Source: Streptomyces sp. SPB162 (GTDB taxonomy: Bacteria; Actinomycetota; Actinomycetes; Streptomycetales; Streptomycetaceae). Taken from it: 64,000 bases of DNA. The stretch spans positions 6,455,001-6,519,000 of the forward strand of contig NZ_JAQFII010000001.1 in the NCBI RefSeq assembly GCF_029504575.1, given 5' to 3'. How positions within the stretch are numbered: the stretch's first letter is position 1; each line of letters begins with the position of its first letter. The notes beneath the pieces were generated by a model. It was given only the letters and a program-made list of their open reading frames with translations. It did no database searches and had not been told where the DNA came from. The translations under genes were made by a program, and so were the position numbers. Of this stretch, positions 53,333 through 61,870 are shown piece after piece.

Positions 53333-53362
53333 GGAAGGCCCAGACGGTGTCACCGGGTTTCC
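53333..53362 (+). promoter_or_regulatory. ECF-type promoter 5, long plus-strand operon
   Basis: GGAAG-N17-GGGTTTCC on the plus strand, about 64 bases before ATG 53426. The -35 differs from the others by T to G. It would drive the flavoenzyme-to-monooxygenase operon (53426-61870). Confidence 0.6.
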
Positions 53363-53425
53363 CTCACGTCCCGCGACCACGCACCGGCCGTCCCGACGGC
53401 GCACCGACCTAGGAGAGCCCGAACC

Positions 53426-54835
53426 ATGAACAGGTACGACCTGGTGGTCATCGGCGGCGGCAGCGCCGGCCTGACTGCGGCCCGCACCGCGGGGCGCTTC
53501 GGCGCCCGCACGCTGCTCGTCGAGCGGGACCGGCTGGGCGGGGACTGCCTGTGGGCGGGGTGCGTGCCGAGCAAGGCGCTGCTGCACGTGGCCGCCGACG
53601 TCCAGGCGGCCCGCCGCGCGGCTGCCTACGGGCTCCCGCCGGTGTCCGGCCGGGCCGACCTGACGGCGGCCATGGCGGAGGTGAAGCGGGCGATCGGTGC
53701 GATCGAACCGCACGACTCGGCTGAGGCGCTCGCCCCGTACGGAGTCGACGTCACGTACGGCGCGGCGTCCTTCACCGGCCCGGGAACCCTGACCGCGGGC
53801 GAGAGGGAGGTCTCTTTCCGGTACGCGCTGATCGCCACGGGTTCCTCGCCGGCTCTGGTGCCGGTCCCCGGCCTGGCCGAGGCCGACCCGCTGACTAGCG
53901 ACAGCGTCTGGGAGCTGTCCGAACTCCCGCGCCGCCTGGTGGTGCTGGGCGGTGGGCCCATCGGCTGCGAGCTGGGGCAGGCGTTCGCCCGGCTCGGATC
54001 GCAGGTCACCCTCGTGGAGGCGATGGGCCGCCTGGTGCCCCGTGAGGAACCTCGGGCGGCACAGGTGTTGCGGGAGCGGCTGGAGGCCGAGGGTGTCACC
54101 GTGCTGACGGGCTACCGTGCCGAGAGTGTCGATGCCGGTGCCGTCCACGGGCCCGGTGGCCTTCTCCTGTACGACGCGCTGCTGGCCGTCACGGGCCGCC
54201 GCGCCAACGTCCAGGGGCTCGGCCTGGAGGCGGCCGGTGTGGAGCTGACCGGCACCGGTCACGTCCGCACTGACGACCGGCTGCGTACCACCAACCACCG
54301 GATCTACGCCGCCGGTGACGTCACCGGCCGTTCGGCCTTCACCCACCTGGGCGGCACGCAGGGCGGAGCGGTCGCCGCCGACGCTCTCCTCGGCGTACGC
54401 CGGCCCATCGACTACCGGGCGGTGCCCTGGGTGACGTACACCGACCCCGAGATCGCCCGGGTCGGCCTCACCTCCGACGAGGCGCGCGAAAAGTACGGCG
54501 AGAGCGCACGCGTCCACACGCTGGAGAACGACCGGGTCGACCGGGCGGTCGCCGACGGCCGCACCGAGGGTTTCACCACGCTGGTGCTGGGCCCGCGCGG
54601 GAAGATCGTCGGCGCCACGGTGGTGTCTCCGAGGGCCGGGGAGACGATCGCCCATCTGGCGGCGGGGGTGCGCCTGGGCTGGACGCCCTCGGACTACGCG
54701 CGCACCGTGCACCCCTACCCCACGTACGCCGACGGGCCCTGGCATACGGCACTGGCCGATGTCTACGCCCGCCTGGCCCGGGGAAGCGGTCCCATCGGGG
54801 CGCTGCTGAAGCTCCGCAGAGGGGTGATCCGATGA
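53426..54835 (+). CDS. Mercuric-reductase/dihydrolipoamide-dehydrogenase-like flavoprotein
   Basis: A 469-residue pyridine nucleotide-disulfide oxidoreductase. The FAD motif is VVIGGGSAGLTAARTAGRFG, the redox-active disulfide GGDCLWAGCVPSKA and the NAD(P) motif LVVLGGGPIGCELGQAFARL. It resembles MerA without the N-terminal heavy-metal domain or C-terminal Cys pair. The usual His-Glu pair is changed to HPYPTYAD. It may reduce an arsenic(V) species or keep thiols reduced (inference). It is first in the plus-strand operon and overlaps the MauE gene by four bases. Confidence 0.9.
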   Translation: MNRYDLVVIGGGSAGLTAARTAGRFGARTLLVERDRLGGDCLWAGCVPSKALLHVAADVQAARRAAAYGLPPVSGRADLTAAMAEVKRAIGAIEPHDSAEALAPYGVDVTYGAASFTGPGTLTAGEREVSFRYALIATGSSPALVPVPGLAEADPLTSDSVWELSELPRRLVVLGGGPIGCELGQAFARLGSQVTLVEAMGRLVPREEPRAAQVLRERLEAEGVTVLTGYRAESVDAGAVHGPGGLLLYDALLAVTGRRANVQGLGLEAAGVELTGTGHVRTDDRLRTTNHRIYAAGDVTGRSAFTHLGGTQGGAVAADALLGVRRPIDYRAVPWVTYTDPEIARVGLTSDEAREKYGESARVHTLENDRVDRAVADGRTEGFTTLVLGPRGKIVGATVVSPRAGETIAHLAAGVRLGWTPSDYARTVHPYPTYADGPWHTALADVYARLARGSGPIGALLKLRRGVIR

Positions 54836-55296
54836 TCCTCCGCATCGTCCTGGGCACCGTTCTGGCGGCGATGGCGCTGGGCCAGCTTGCCTCGTTCGAT
54901 GCGATGCCCGCCATCCTGACCACCTACGGTCTGACGTCCGGCGCGGCCTCGACCGCTCTGGCCGTGGCGTTGATCAGCGCTCAGGCGGTGACGGCCCTCT
55001 GGTTCCTTGCCCGGCCCCGCTCCCACGCCGCCCCGCCCGTCTGGCTGTACACGGGCGTCGCGCTCGTGTGGTCGGCCCTCGCCGCCCAGGCGTTCGCCCG
55101 CGGGCTCGTCCTCGACAACTGCGGCTGCTTCGGGGCCAACCTCTCCCAGCCGCTGCGTTGGTACGTCCTCGTCGAGGACGCCCTGATGCTGCTGAACGCC
55201 TGGCTGCTGTGGCGCGGACTACGGCGAGCCCGGCCCACCTCCCTCACCGCCGGGGCAGCCCTCGTGGCAGCCCGGAGACAGCAGGAGAACCACTGA
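54832..55296 (+). CDS. MauE/DoxX-like membrane protein
   Basis: A 154-residue protein with four transmembrane helices. It starts MILRIVLGTVLAAMALGQLA and has the conserved NCGCFGANLSQPLRWYVLVE with a CxC pair. MauE proteins support disulfide or quinone chemistry in partner enzymes. It is coupled on both sides: ATGA with the flavoenzyme and TGATG with the radical SAM gene. A decayed copy lies at 39.5 kb. It probably works with the flavoenzyme in redox transfer (inference). Confidence 0.87.
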   Translation: MILRIVLGTVLAAMALGQLASFDAMPAILTTYGLTSGAASTALAVALISAQAVTALWFLARPRSHAAPPVWLYTGVALVWSALAAQAFARGLVLDNCGCFGANLSQPLRWYVLVEDALMLLNAWLLWRGLRRARPTSLTAGAALVAARRQQENH

Positions 55297-56729
55297 TGCG
55301 GATCATCACGGCACTGCGCGCCCTCGAACATGCCACCCGCCCCTACGACACCGAGTTCGCCGAGGCCATGGAACGCCGCTGGGCGGAACTCCCCGAAGCC
55401 GCCAGAACTCCCGGCCAGATCCTGGGACGGCACGGCGTCGGCTGCGAGGGCACCCACGGCGTCTTCCCCAAGTGCAACCTCAAGTGCACCCCCTGCTATC
55501 ACTCCCGGGACGCCAACCAAGTACGCATCGACGGCCCCCACACCCACGACCAGATCGCCGCGCAGATGGCGCTGCTGCGTGAGCTGCGGGGCCCCCGCGC
55601 CCACACCCAACTCATCGGCGGCGAGGTCAGCCTGCTCACCCCCGACGACCACGCCGCCGCGCTGACGATCATGCGGGATCACGGCAGGGAACCGATGAGC
55701 TTCACCCACGGCGACTTCGACGACGACTACCTCACCCGCCTCGCACTCGGCCCGGATGGCACACGGCGTATCGGGCGGCTGTCCTTCGCCGCGCACTTCG
55801 ACAAGTTCATGTATGGCAGGCGCGGCATCGAACGCCCGCCGGACGAGCAGTCGCTGAACCCGTACCGGGCACGGTTCGCCGCCATGTTCACCCGTCTGCG
55901 GCACGAGCACAGGGTTCGGTTCTTCCTCGCCCACAACATGACCGTCACCCCGGGCAACCTCGACGAGATCGCGGGCGTGATCCGCGACTGCCACGCCATG
56001 GGCTACGGCATGTTCTCCTTCCAGCCCGCCGCGTTCCTCGGCGACGAGCGGCGCTGGAAGGAGAAGTTCCGCGAGGCGACCCCGGACGCGGTGTGGGCGG
56101 AGATCGAGCGCGGCGCGGGGACCCGGCTGGACTACCGTGTCTTCGAGAACGGCGATGTACGCTGCAACCGGACCGCCTACGGCTTCTACGTGGGCAGCCG
56201 CTGGTATCCGTTCCTCGACGGCGACGACCCGCGCGACCTCGCCGTACGCGACGCGTTCTTCCGCTACTTCGGCAAGGTCACCTTTACCGGAACCCCACCC
56301 GCCCTCCTCGCCGCCAGGGTCCTGCGGGTGGTGGCCCGCCACCCGTCCACGGCGGTGATGGCGCTTCGCTGGCTGGCCCGCACCGCCCGCCGCGTCGGGC
56401 TGCTGCGGCTGGCCCGCCACCGGATGCGGGTGCGCCCGGTCACGTTCGTCATGCATCAGTTCATGGACGCCGATGTCGTCGCCCCGGCCTGGGAGATGAT
56501 GCAGCGCGGCGAGCAGGCCATGGAGCCCCGGCTGCGCGAGACCCAGGAGCGGCTGGCCGCCTGCCACTACGCCATGGCCCACCCCGAGAACGGCACCCTC
56601 GTCCCCGCCTGCGTGCAACACGCCGTACTCGACCCGGCCGAGAACGCGGCACTTCGCACCCTGTTGCCGATCGTCGAGGTCCGCACCACCGCCGGCCGCT
56701 CGTCCGGCATGTCACCGAAGGAGAAGTAG
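55296..56729 (+). CDS. Radical SAM protein of the arsenic cluster
   Basis: A 477-residue radical SAM enzyme with cluster cysteines C60, C64, C67 (KCNLKCTPCYHSRD). An unusual long C-terminal half follows, with a basic helical segment (AVMALRWLARTARRVGLLRL) and late cysteines (LAACHYAM, VPACVQHA). It does not carry the pattern I associate with the known arsenosugar enzyme ArsS. In ArsS-type pathways a radical SAM enzyme adds 5'-deoxyadenosyl to methylated arsenic. This protein may do that or a different carbon-arsenic step (inference). ATG 55296 follows AGGAG. Confidence 0.87.
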   Translation: MRIITALRALEHATRPYDTEFAEAMERRWAELPEAARTPGQILGRHGVGCEGTHGVFPKCNLKCTPCYHSRDANQVRIDGPHTHDQIAAQMALLRELRGPRAHTQLIGGEVSLLTPDDHAAALTIMRDHGREPMSFTHGDFDDDYLTRLALGPDGTRRIGRLSFAAHFDKFMYGRRGIERPPDEQSLNPYRARFAAMFTRLRHEHRVRFFLAHNMTVTPGNLDEIAGVIRDCHAMGYGMFSFQPAAFLGDERRWKEKFREATPDAVWAEIERGAGTRLDYRVFENGDVRCNRTAYGFYVGSRWYPFLDGDDPRDLAVRDAFFRYFGKVTFTGTPPALLAARVLRVVARHPSTAVMALRWLARTARRVGLLRLARHRMRVRPVTFVMHQFMDADVVAPAWEMMQRGEQAMEPRLRETQERLAACHYAMAHPENGTLVPACVQHAVLDPAENAALRTLLPIVEVRTTAGRSSGMSPKEK

Positions 56730-56733
56730 TTTC

Positions 56734-57522
56734 ATGCGCATCGGTGTGATCACCGGCTCGGGCAGCTACGATTGGCCCCATCTGGAACGGGCCGCGGAGC
56801 GGATCGTCGTCACCGACCACGGCGAGGTCACCGTCACCGAGGGACGCCTGGGGGACGCGGAGATCGTTCAGCTGTCCCGGCACGGCGCCGGTCACCATCG
56901 GCTCTCCAGCCAGGTCGACCACAAGGCCAACCTGGCGGCCCTGCTGGCCTGCGAGACGGACGCCGTGGTGTCTTTCACCGTCTGCGGTTCCCTTGACCCG
57001 GATCTGCGGCCGGGCTCGCTGGTGGTCTTCGATGACCTGTACTTTCCCTCCAACCGGCTGCCCGATGGCACCCCCTGCACCTGGTACGACACCCCTGGCG
57101 AGGCGGGCCGCGGCCACTGGATCTTCGAGAAGCCCTTCAGTGAACCGCTGCGCCAAGCGCTGATCACCGCCGCCGGGCAGAGTGGGGTGCCCGTCGCGAC
57201 GCAGGGTGTGTACGGGCACGTCGACGGGCCCCGGTTCAACTCGCGCCCGGAGGTGGCCGCCCTGGCCGCGGCCGGGGTCAGTGCCGTCAGCCAGACCGCG
57301 GGACCGGAGGTCGTCCTGGCCGGGGAAGCCGAACTGCCCATGGCACTGGTCGGTTTCGTCACCGACTACGCCAACGGCGTCGCCGCAGAACCGGAACCGG
57401 TACAGGCACTGCTGGACCGCATGGCGGCGAGCAAGGAGGTCTTCGCGACACTGGCAGAGCACGCGCTGCCCTCCCTGGACGCCGTGAGCGGGGCCGGATT
57501 CGTCTACCGGTTCAACGCGTGA
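56734..57522 (+). CDS. MTA/purine nucleoside phosphorylase-like protein
   Basis: A 262-residue phosphorylase of the 5'-methylthioadenosine/purine nucleoside family. It has the phosphate-binding GVITGSGSYDWP, SRHGAGHHRLSSQVDHKANL, and the nucleoside-pocket YGHVDGPRFNSRPEVAALAA. In an arsenic pathway it could cleave adenine from a 5'-deoxy-5'-arsenic-adenosine, yielding an arsenic-ribose-1-phosphate, as proposed for arsenosugar synthesis. The overlap GTGA with the next gene (57519-57522) supports co-translation. Confidence 0.88.
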   Translation: MRIGVITGSGSYDWPHLERAAERIVVTDHGEVTVTEGRLGDAEIVQLSRHGAGHHRLSSQVDHKANLAALLACETDAVVSFTVCGSLDPDLRPGSLVVFDDLYFPSNRLPDGTPCTWYDTPGEAGRGHWIFEKPFSEPLRQALITAAGQSGVPVATQGVYGHVDGPRFNSRPEVAALAAAGVSAVSQTAGPEVVLAGEAELPMALVGFVTDYANGVAAEPEPVQALLDRMAASKEVFATLAEHALPSLDAVSGAGFVYRFNA

Positions 57523-58189
57523 ACGCCGCCGGCCACCGGGGCACCCCCGCGATCCTGGTCATGGCCAAACCGCCCCTGCCGGGCACGGTCAAGACCCGGC
57601 TGCATCCCTTGCTGAGCCCGCTGCGCTGCGCGGAACTTCAGGCAGAACTCATGCGCCACACCGTGGAACTGGCCACCGCCCATGCCTCGCGTACCTCGCC
57701 TACGCCCCGGACCACGGCAGGGACGCCATCAGCACGTCGGTGCCCGCCGATGTCCGGTTGCTGAGCCAGCGCGGTGAAGACCTCGGACAACGCCTGACCG
57801 CGGCCGTCACGGATGCCTTCGCCGACGGCGCGGGCCCGCTGTTGGTCATCGGCACCGATGCACCGACCCTCACCGGCGACCGCCTGAGCGCCGCGTTCAC
57901 CGCCCGGGAACACCATGACGTTGCGCTGGGCCCGGCGCTCGACGGCGGCTACTACCTGATCGGCCTTCGAGCACTCCACACCTCGCTCTTCGCCCTCGAC
58001 CCGGATGTCTGGAGCACGGAGCGTGTATGCGCGGCGACCCGCGCCCTCGCCGACGGCGAAGGGATGAGCATGGGAATGCTGCGTCCACTGCGGGACTTGG
58101 ACACCCCTGAGGACGCAGCCGCGCTCCTGACGGATCCGGCGCTGCCCCCGCCGATCGCCGCCCTGCTCCAGCCCAAGGAGAGGCCATGA
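57519..58189 (+). pseudogene. TIGR04282-type glycosyltransferase (frameshifted)
   Basis: The DUF2064/TIGR04282 arsenosugar-associated glycosyltransferase in two frames. The 5' part is AILVMAKPPLPGTVKTRLHP to about 57685. The 3' part contains YLAYAPDHGRDAISTSVPAD, LLVIGTDAPTLTGDRL and ALGPALDGGYYLIGLRAL. The shift lies within 57677-57694 and needs one base to correct. The intact protein would be about 223 residues. The gene is coupled by ATGA to the next glycosyltransferase. It is probably functional if the shift is a read error, otherwise a decay event in a key gene. Confidence 0.8.
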
Positions 58190-58914
58190 CGCAGGTGTCG
58201 ATCATCGTCCCGGTCCTGAACGAAGAGGCCACGATCCACGATGCGGTTAGCCGCCTGTGCCGGGACTTCCCCGGCTGCGAGCTGATCGTCGTGGACGGCG
58301 GCTCCACCGACGCCACCGTCGAACTCGCCGCTCTCCACGCCACCGTGATCGGCAGTGAGCGTGGCCGGGCCAAGCAGATGAACGAGGGCGCCCGGCACGC
58401 GTTCGGCGACATCCTGTGGTTCGTCCACGCCGACACCGCCGTCGAGCCCGAAGCCCTGGGCCAGATCCGGGCCGCTCTCGCCGACCCGGCCGTGGTCGGA
58501 GGCGGCCTTACCCTGCGCTTCGACCGCCGGACACCCGCCCTGAACTACCTGGCACGGACATCGAACGCCCGCGCGCGGCGCCTCCACCACATCTTCGGCG
58601 ACCAGGCCATGTTCATCCGCCGCACCGTCTTCGTCGCCCTCGGCGGCTTCCCGGACCTGGCCATCATGGAGGACCTGGAGATGTCGCGGCGCCTGCACCG
58701 CCGCGGCCGGCTGCGCCTGCTGCCCGCCATCTCGACGGCCTCCTCACGCCGCCTGGTCGCTCACGGGACCTGGCGCATGATCGTCTTCATGCAGTATCTG
58801 AAGCTGCTGTACTTCGCCGGTGTCGACCCCCAGGCCATCCGCGCCCGCTACACCGCCGGTCCCCGCTTCCTGCGGACCTGGCGCCCGTCCGCGGCCCGAA
58901 CCAGCCGCATCTGA
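58186..58914 (+). CDS. TIGR04283-type glycosyltransferase family 2 protein
   Basis: A 242-residue GT-A enzyme with VSIIVPVLNEEATIHDAVSR, ELIVVDGGSTDATVELAALH, the DxD-like HADTAVEPEALG and FIRRTVFVALGGFPDLAIME. This family is named for its association with arsenosugar biosynthesis. The 3' end MQYLKLLYFAGVDPQAIRAR is typical. It probably transfers a sugar to or from an arsenic-sugar intermediate. ATG overlaps the preceding stop (58186-58189). A short 50-base gap leads to the fusion gene. Confidence 0.9.
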   Translation: MTQVSIIVPVLNEEATIHDAVSRLCRDFPGCELIVVDGGSTDATVELAALHATVIGSERGRAKQMNEGARHAFGDILWFVHADTAVEPEALGQIRAALADPAVVGGGLTLRFDRRTPALNYLARTSNARARRLHHIFGDQAMFIRRTVFVALGGFPDLAIMEDLEMSRRLHRRGRLRLLPAISTASSRRLVAHGTWRMIVFMQYLKLLYFAGVDPQAIRARYTAGPRFLRTWRPSAARTSRI

Positions 58915-58964
58915 ACGCCTTTTCCTTCCTCTCTTCTGCCTTCGATACCTTGGAGACCGATCCC

Positions 58965-60641
58965 ATGCTCATCGCAGTCTGCGGAGGGCCTTACGGGAAC
59001 CCGTACGCCCTCCAGGCGTTCGTCGACGACGCCCGCGCCCGGGGCGCCGAGCGGCTGTTCTGCCTGGGCGACCTCGGCGGCTTCGGCGCCGACGTCGACG
59101 CCCTGTGGCCGATCCTGACCGACAACGGCATCGAGTGCGTCGCCGGGAACTACGACGTGGCCATCGCCCGCGGCGACACCGACTGCGGCTGCGGCTACCG
59201 CGACTCCAAGGACAACGAGTACGCCCAGCTGATCTACGACCACACGCTGGCCACCACCGGCCGCGACTTCGCCGCCTGGATGGGCACCCTGCCCACCGAG
59301 CGCCGGGAGACGATCGACGGCGTCGACGTCCACATGGTCCACGGTTCGACGCTGGCGCTGAACGACTTCTGGTGGGAGTCGCTTCCTGAGGAGCAGCACC
59401 GCCTGCGGGCCGAGGCGTCCGGGGCCGATGTCGTGCTGTGCACCCACAGCGGCTTGCCCTGGCAGCGGCGCATCGGCGACACGCTCGCCGTGAACGTCGG
59501 CGTGCTCGGCAAACCCGCCAACGACGGCCGCCGCGAGGTCTGGTACGCGATCCTCGACCTCTCCGCCGGGCACGTCACCGCCGAGCTGATCCCGCTCGCG
59601 TACGACTGGCAGGCGCAGGCCCACTCGATGCGCGCCGCGGGACTCCCCGAGATCTTCGCCGAGACCATCGAGACCGGCTGGTGGACCACCTGCCTGGAGA
59701 TCCTGCCGCCGCGTGAGCGTTCCCGGGGCCTCTACCACCTCTACCGCTCCACCCTGCCCTCCGGCTTCCGCCCGGCGGACGACGGCTGGGGAGAGACCGC
59801 TCCCCAGTCCCTGGAAGGCGAGCGGCCGGTCGTGCCCCTCTTCGGCACGGCGTACTTCCCGGCGCGGCTGTGGATCTACACCAACTTCCACTGCAACCTG
59901 GCCTGCGACTACTGCGCGGTCGCCTCCTCCCCGAAAGCGGCTCCCCGCACCCTGCCCACCGACACCTTCCGCGCCCTCGTCGACGAGGCCGTACAGGCCG
60001 GATTCACCGAGCTGTACCTCACCGGTGGCGAGCCCTTCCTCCATCCGGACATCGTCGGCCTCCTCGACTACGCCTCCGCCGAACTGCCCACCGTCGTGAT
60101 GACCAACGCCATGCTGCTGCGAGGCCGGCGCGCCGCCGGCCTCGCGGACCTGGCCGACCGCAAGCTCACCGTCCAGACCTCCCTGGACGGCGCCACCGCC
60201 CACACCCACGACCTTCACCGCGGTTCCGGCTCCTGGCAGCGCACCCTCGACGGCATCCACCACCTGATCGGCCTGGGACTGCCTCCGCGCGTCGCCCTCA
60301 CCGAAACCGAGGACAACACCCACGAGATCCCCGCGGTCGCCGCACTCCTTGCCGGACTCGGCCTGCCCACCGACCACTTCGCCGTACGCCCGCTACTGCG
60401 CCGAGGATTCGCCGAGACCGGAGTGGAGATCGGCGAGGACTCCAGCATCCCCGAACTGACCGTCACCACCGACGGACTGCACTGGCACCCCGCCGGCGCC
60501 GACCTCACCACCAGCCCCGACCTGCACCTCGCACCCGCCGGAGCCTCGCTCGCGGCGGGCAAACAGCTGGTCACCGAGCGGTTCTTCGCCGCCCGCCTCA
60601 CCGACGGCACCCTGCCCCGCCCCGTCCACTGCGCCATCTGA
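58965..60641 (+). CDS. Metallophosphoesterase-radical SAM fusion protein
   Basis: A 558-residue two-domain protein. Residues 1-250 are a calcineurin-type phosphoesterase with LFCLGDLGGFGADVDALWPI, CVAGNYDVAIA (GN-x-D), MVHGST and CTHSGLPW. However, its first motif is CGGPYGN instead of the usual DxHGN, so two metal ligands are missing. Residues 290-558 are a radical SAM domain with C310, C314, C317 (FHCNLACDYC) and TELYLTGGEPFLHPDI. ATG 58965 follows GGAG. The fusion is unusual and suggests that the phosphoesterase part now binds substrate, perhaps a phosphorylated nucleoside, rather than hydrolysing it (inference). Confidence 0.9.
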   Translation: MLIAVCGGPYGNPYALQAFVDDARARGAERLFCLGDLGGFGADVDALWPILTDNGIECVAGNYDVAIARGDTDCGCGYRDSKDNEYAQLIYDHTLATTGRDFAAWMGTLPTERRETIDGVDVHMVHGSTLALNDFWWESLPEEQHRLRAEASGADVVLCTHSGLPWQRRIGDTLAVNVGVLGKPANDGRREVWYAILDLSAGHVTAELIPLAYDWQAQAHSMRAAGLPEIFAETIETGWWTTCLEILPPRERSRGLYHLYRSTLPSGFRPADDGWGETAPQSLEGERPVVPLFGTAYFPARLWIYTNFHCNLACDYCAVASSPKAAPRTLPTDTFRALVDEAVQAGFTELYLTGGEPFLHPDIVGLLDYASAELPTVVMTNAMLLRGRRAAGLADLADRKLTVQTSLDGATAHTHDLHRGSGSWQRTLDGIHHLIGLGLPPRVALTETEDNTHEIPAVAALLAGLGLPTDHFAVRPLLRRGFAETGVEIGEDSSIPELTVTTDGLHWHPAGADLTTSPDLHLAPAGASLAAGKQLVTERFFAARLTDGTLPRPVHCAI

Positions 60642-60670
60642 CCCGTACCCGTACGGAAAGGAAGTCGACC

Positions 60671-61870
60671 ATGCAGCGACACGTCGCGATCCTCGGCGCC
60701 GGACCCGTCGGCCTCGACGCCGCTCTCGCCTGCGCCGACGCCGGATGGCCGTTCACCGTCTACGAAGCCGGGGACACCGTCGCCGCCCACGTACGGGCCT
60801 GGGGCCATGCCCGACTCTTCACCCCGTGGGACCTGAACGTCTCGGGCCGGATGCGCACCCACCTGCCGGACGCCCCGACCGGCGACGACTGCCCCACCGG
60901 GGCCGAACTGGCCACCCGCCTGCTCGGCCCCCTCGCCGCACTGCCCGCCGTCCAAGGCCGGATCAGGCTACGCACCCGCGTAGCCGGCATCGCCCGCACT
61001 GGCCTGCTCAAGCACGAGCACATCGGCACCGACACCCGCGCCGCCGCACTCTTCTCCCTCCTCCTGGACACTCCCGACGGTGAGGACACCGCCGAGGCGG
61101 ATCTCGTCCTGGACTGCACCGGCACCTACTCCCACCCCAACACCCTGGGCCGCGGCGGCATCCCCGCCCCCGGCGAACGCGCCCTCGCCGACCGCGTCAC
61201 CCGTACCCTCCCGGACACCGGCGATGCCGGTCGCTGGGCGGGCACCGTCCTGCTCGTCGGCGCCGGAAAATCCGCCCAGACCGCGGCCCGCGACCTCGCC
61301 GCCCTGCCCGGCACCCGCGTCCACTGGGCGGTACGCGGTACGGCACCCGACTGGGGCGCCGTACCCGACGACACCCTGCCCGGCCGCCAGCACCTCGTCG
61401 ACACCTCCCGGGTCCTCGCCGATGGCGCCAACGACCGCGTCACCGTCCACACCGGCGCCCACGTCCAGGCCCTCAGCCCCGACGGTGACCGGGTCCGCGC
61501 CTGTCTCGCCACCGAGGGCGGCCCGCGCGAGATCGTCTGCGACCACGTCGTGGCACTGACCGGCTACACCGGCGACGCCTCCCTCTACCGCCAGTTGCAG
61601 GTCCACGAGTGCTACGCCACCGGCGCCCCGATGAACCTCTCCGCCGCCCTGCTCGGCTCCGCGGGCGGGGACTGCCTGGCCCAGCCGTCCGTCGGCATCG
61701 AGGCCCTGCGCAACCCCGAGCCGCACTTCTTCATCCTGGGCGCCAAGTCCTACGGCCGCCTCAACACCTTCCTGCTGCGCACCGGCTACGAGCAGATCGA
61801 CCAGCTCGCCGCGGCCTACGCCGCCGAATCGCTCAGCCGCTGCGCCGCGGAGAGCTCGGTGAGCGCGTGA
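60671..61870 (+). CDS. FAD-dependent monooxygenase-like oxidoreductase
   Basis: A 399-residue flavoprotein. The FAD motif HVAILGAGPVGLDAALACAD, the second nucleotide motif GTVLLVGAGKSAQTAARDLA and CTGTYSHPNTLGRGG resemble flavin monooxygenases and thioredoxin-reductase-like enzymes seen in arsenosugar clusters. It may oxidise an arsenic or sulfur centre, or a sugar. ATG 60671 follows AAAGGA. It is the last gene of the plus-strand operon begun at 53426. Confidence 0.87.
   Translation: MQRHVAILGAGPVGLDAALACADAGWPFTVYEAGDTVAAHVRAWGHARLFTPWDLNVSGRMRTHLPDAPTGDDCPTGAELATRLLGPLAALPAVQGRIRLRTRVAGIARTGLLKHEHIGTDTRAAALFSLLLDTPDGEDTAEADLVLDCTGTYSHPNTLGRGGIPAPGERALADRVTRTLPDTGDAGRWAGTVLLVGAGKSAQTAARDLAALPGTRVHWAVRGTAPDWGAVPDDTLPGRQHLVDTSRVLADGANDRVTVHTGAHVQALSPDGDRVRACLATEGGPREIVCDHVVALTGYTGDASLYRQLQVHECYATGAPMNLSAALLGSAGGDCLAQPSVGIEALRNPEPHFFILGAKSYGRLNTFLLRTGYEQIDQLAAAYAAESLSRCAAESSVSA

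Noticed and set aside
50303..61870. Bisenarsan-type (arsonate) pathway
   Set aside because: No arsenoenolpyruvate mutase, phosphoglycerate-mutase-like or CTP-synthase-like gene is present. The genes fit an arsenosugar-type route better.
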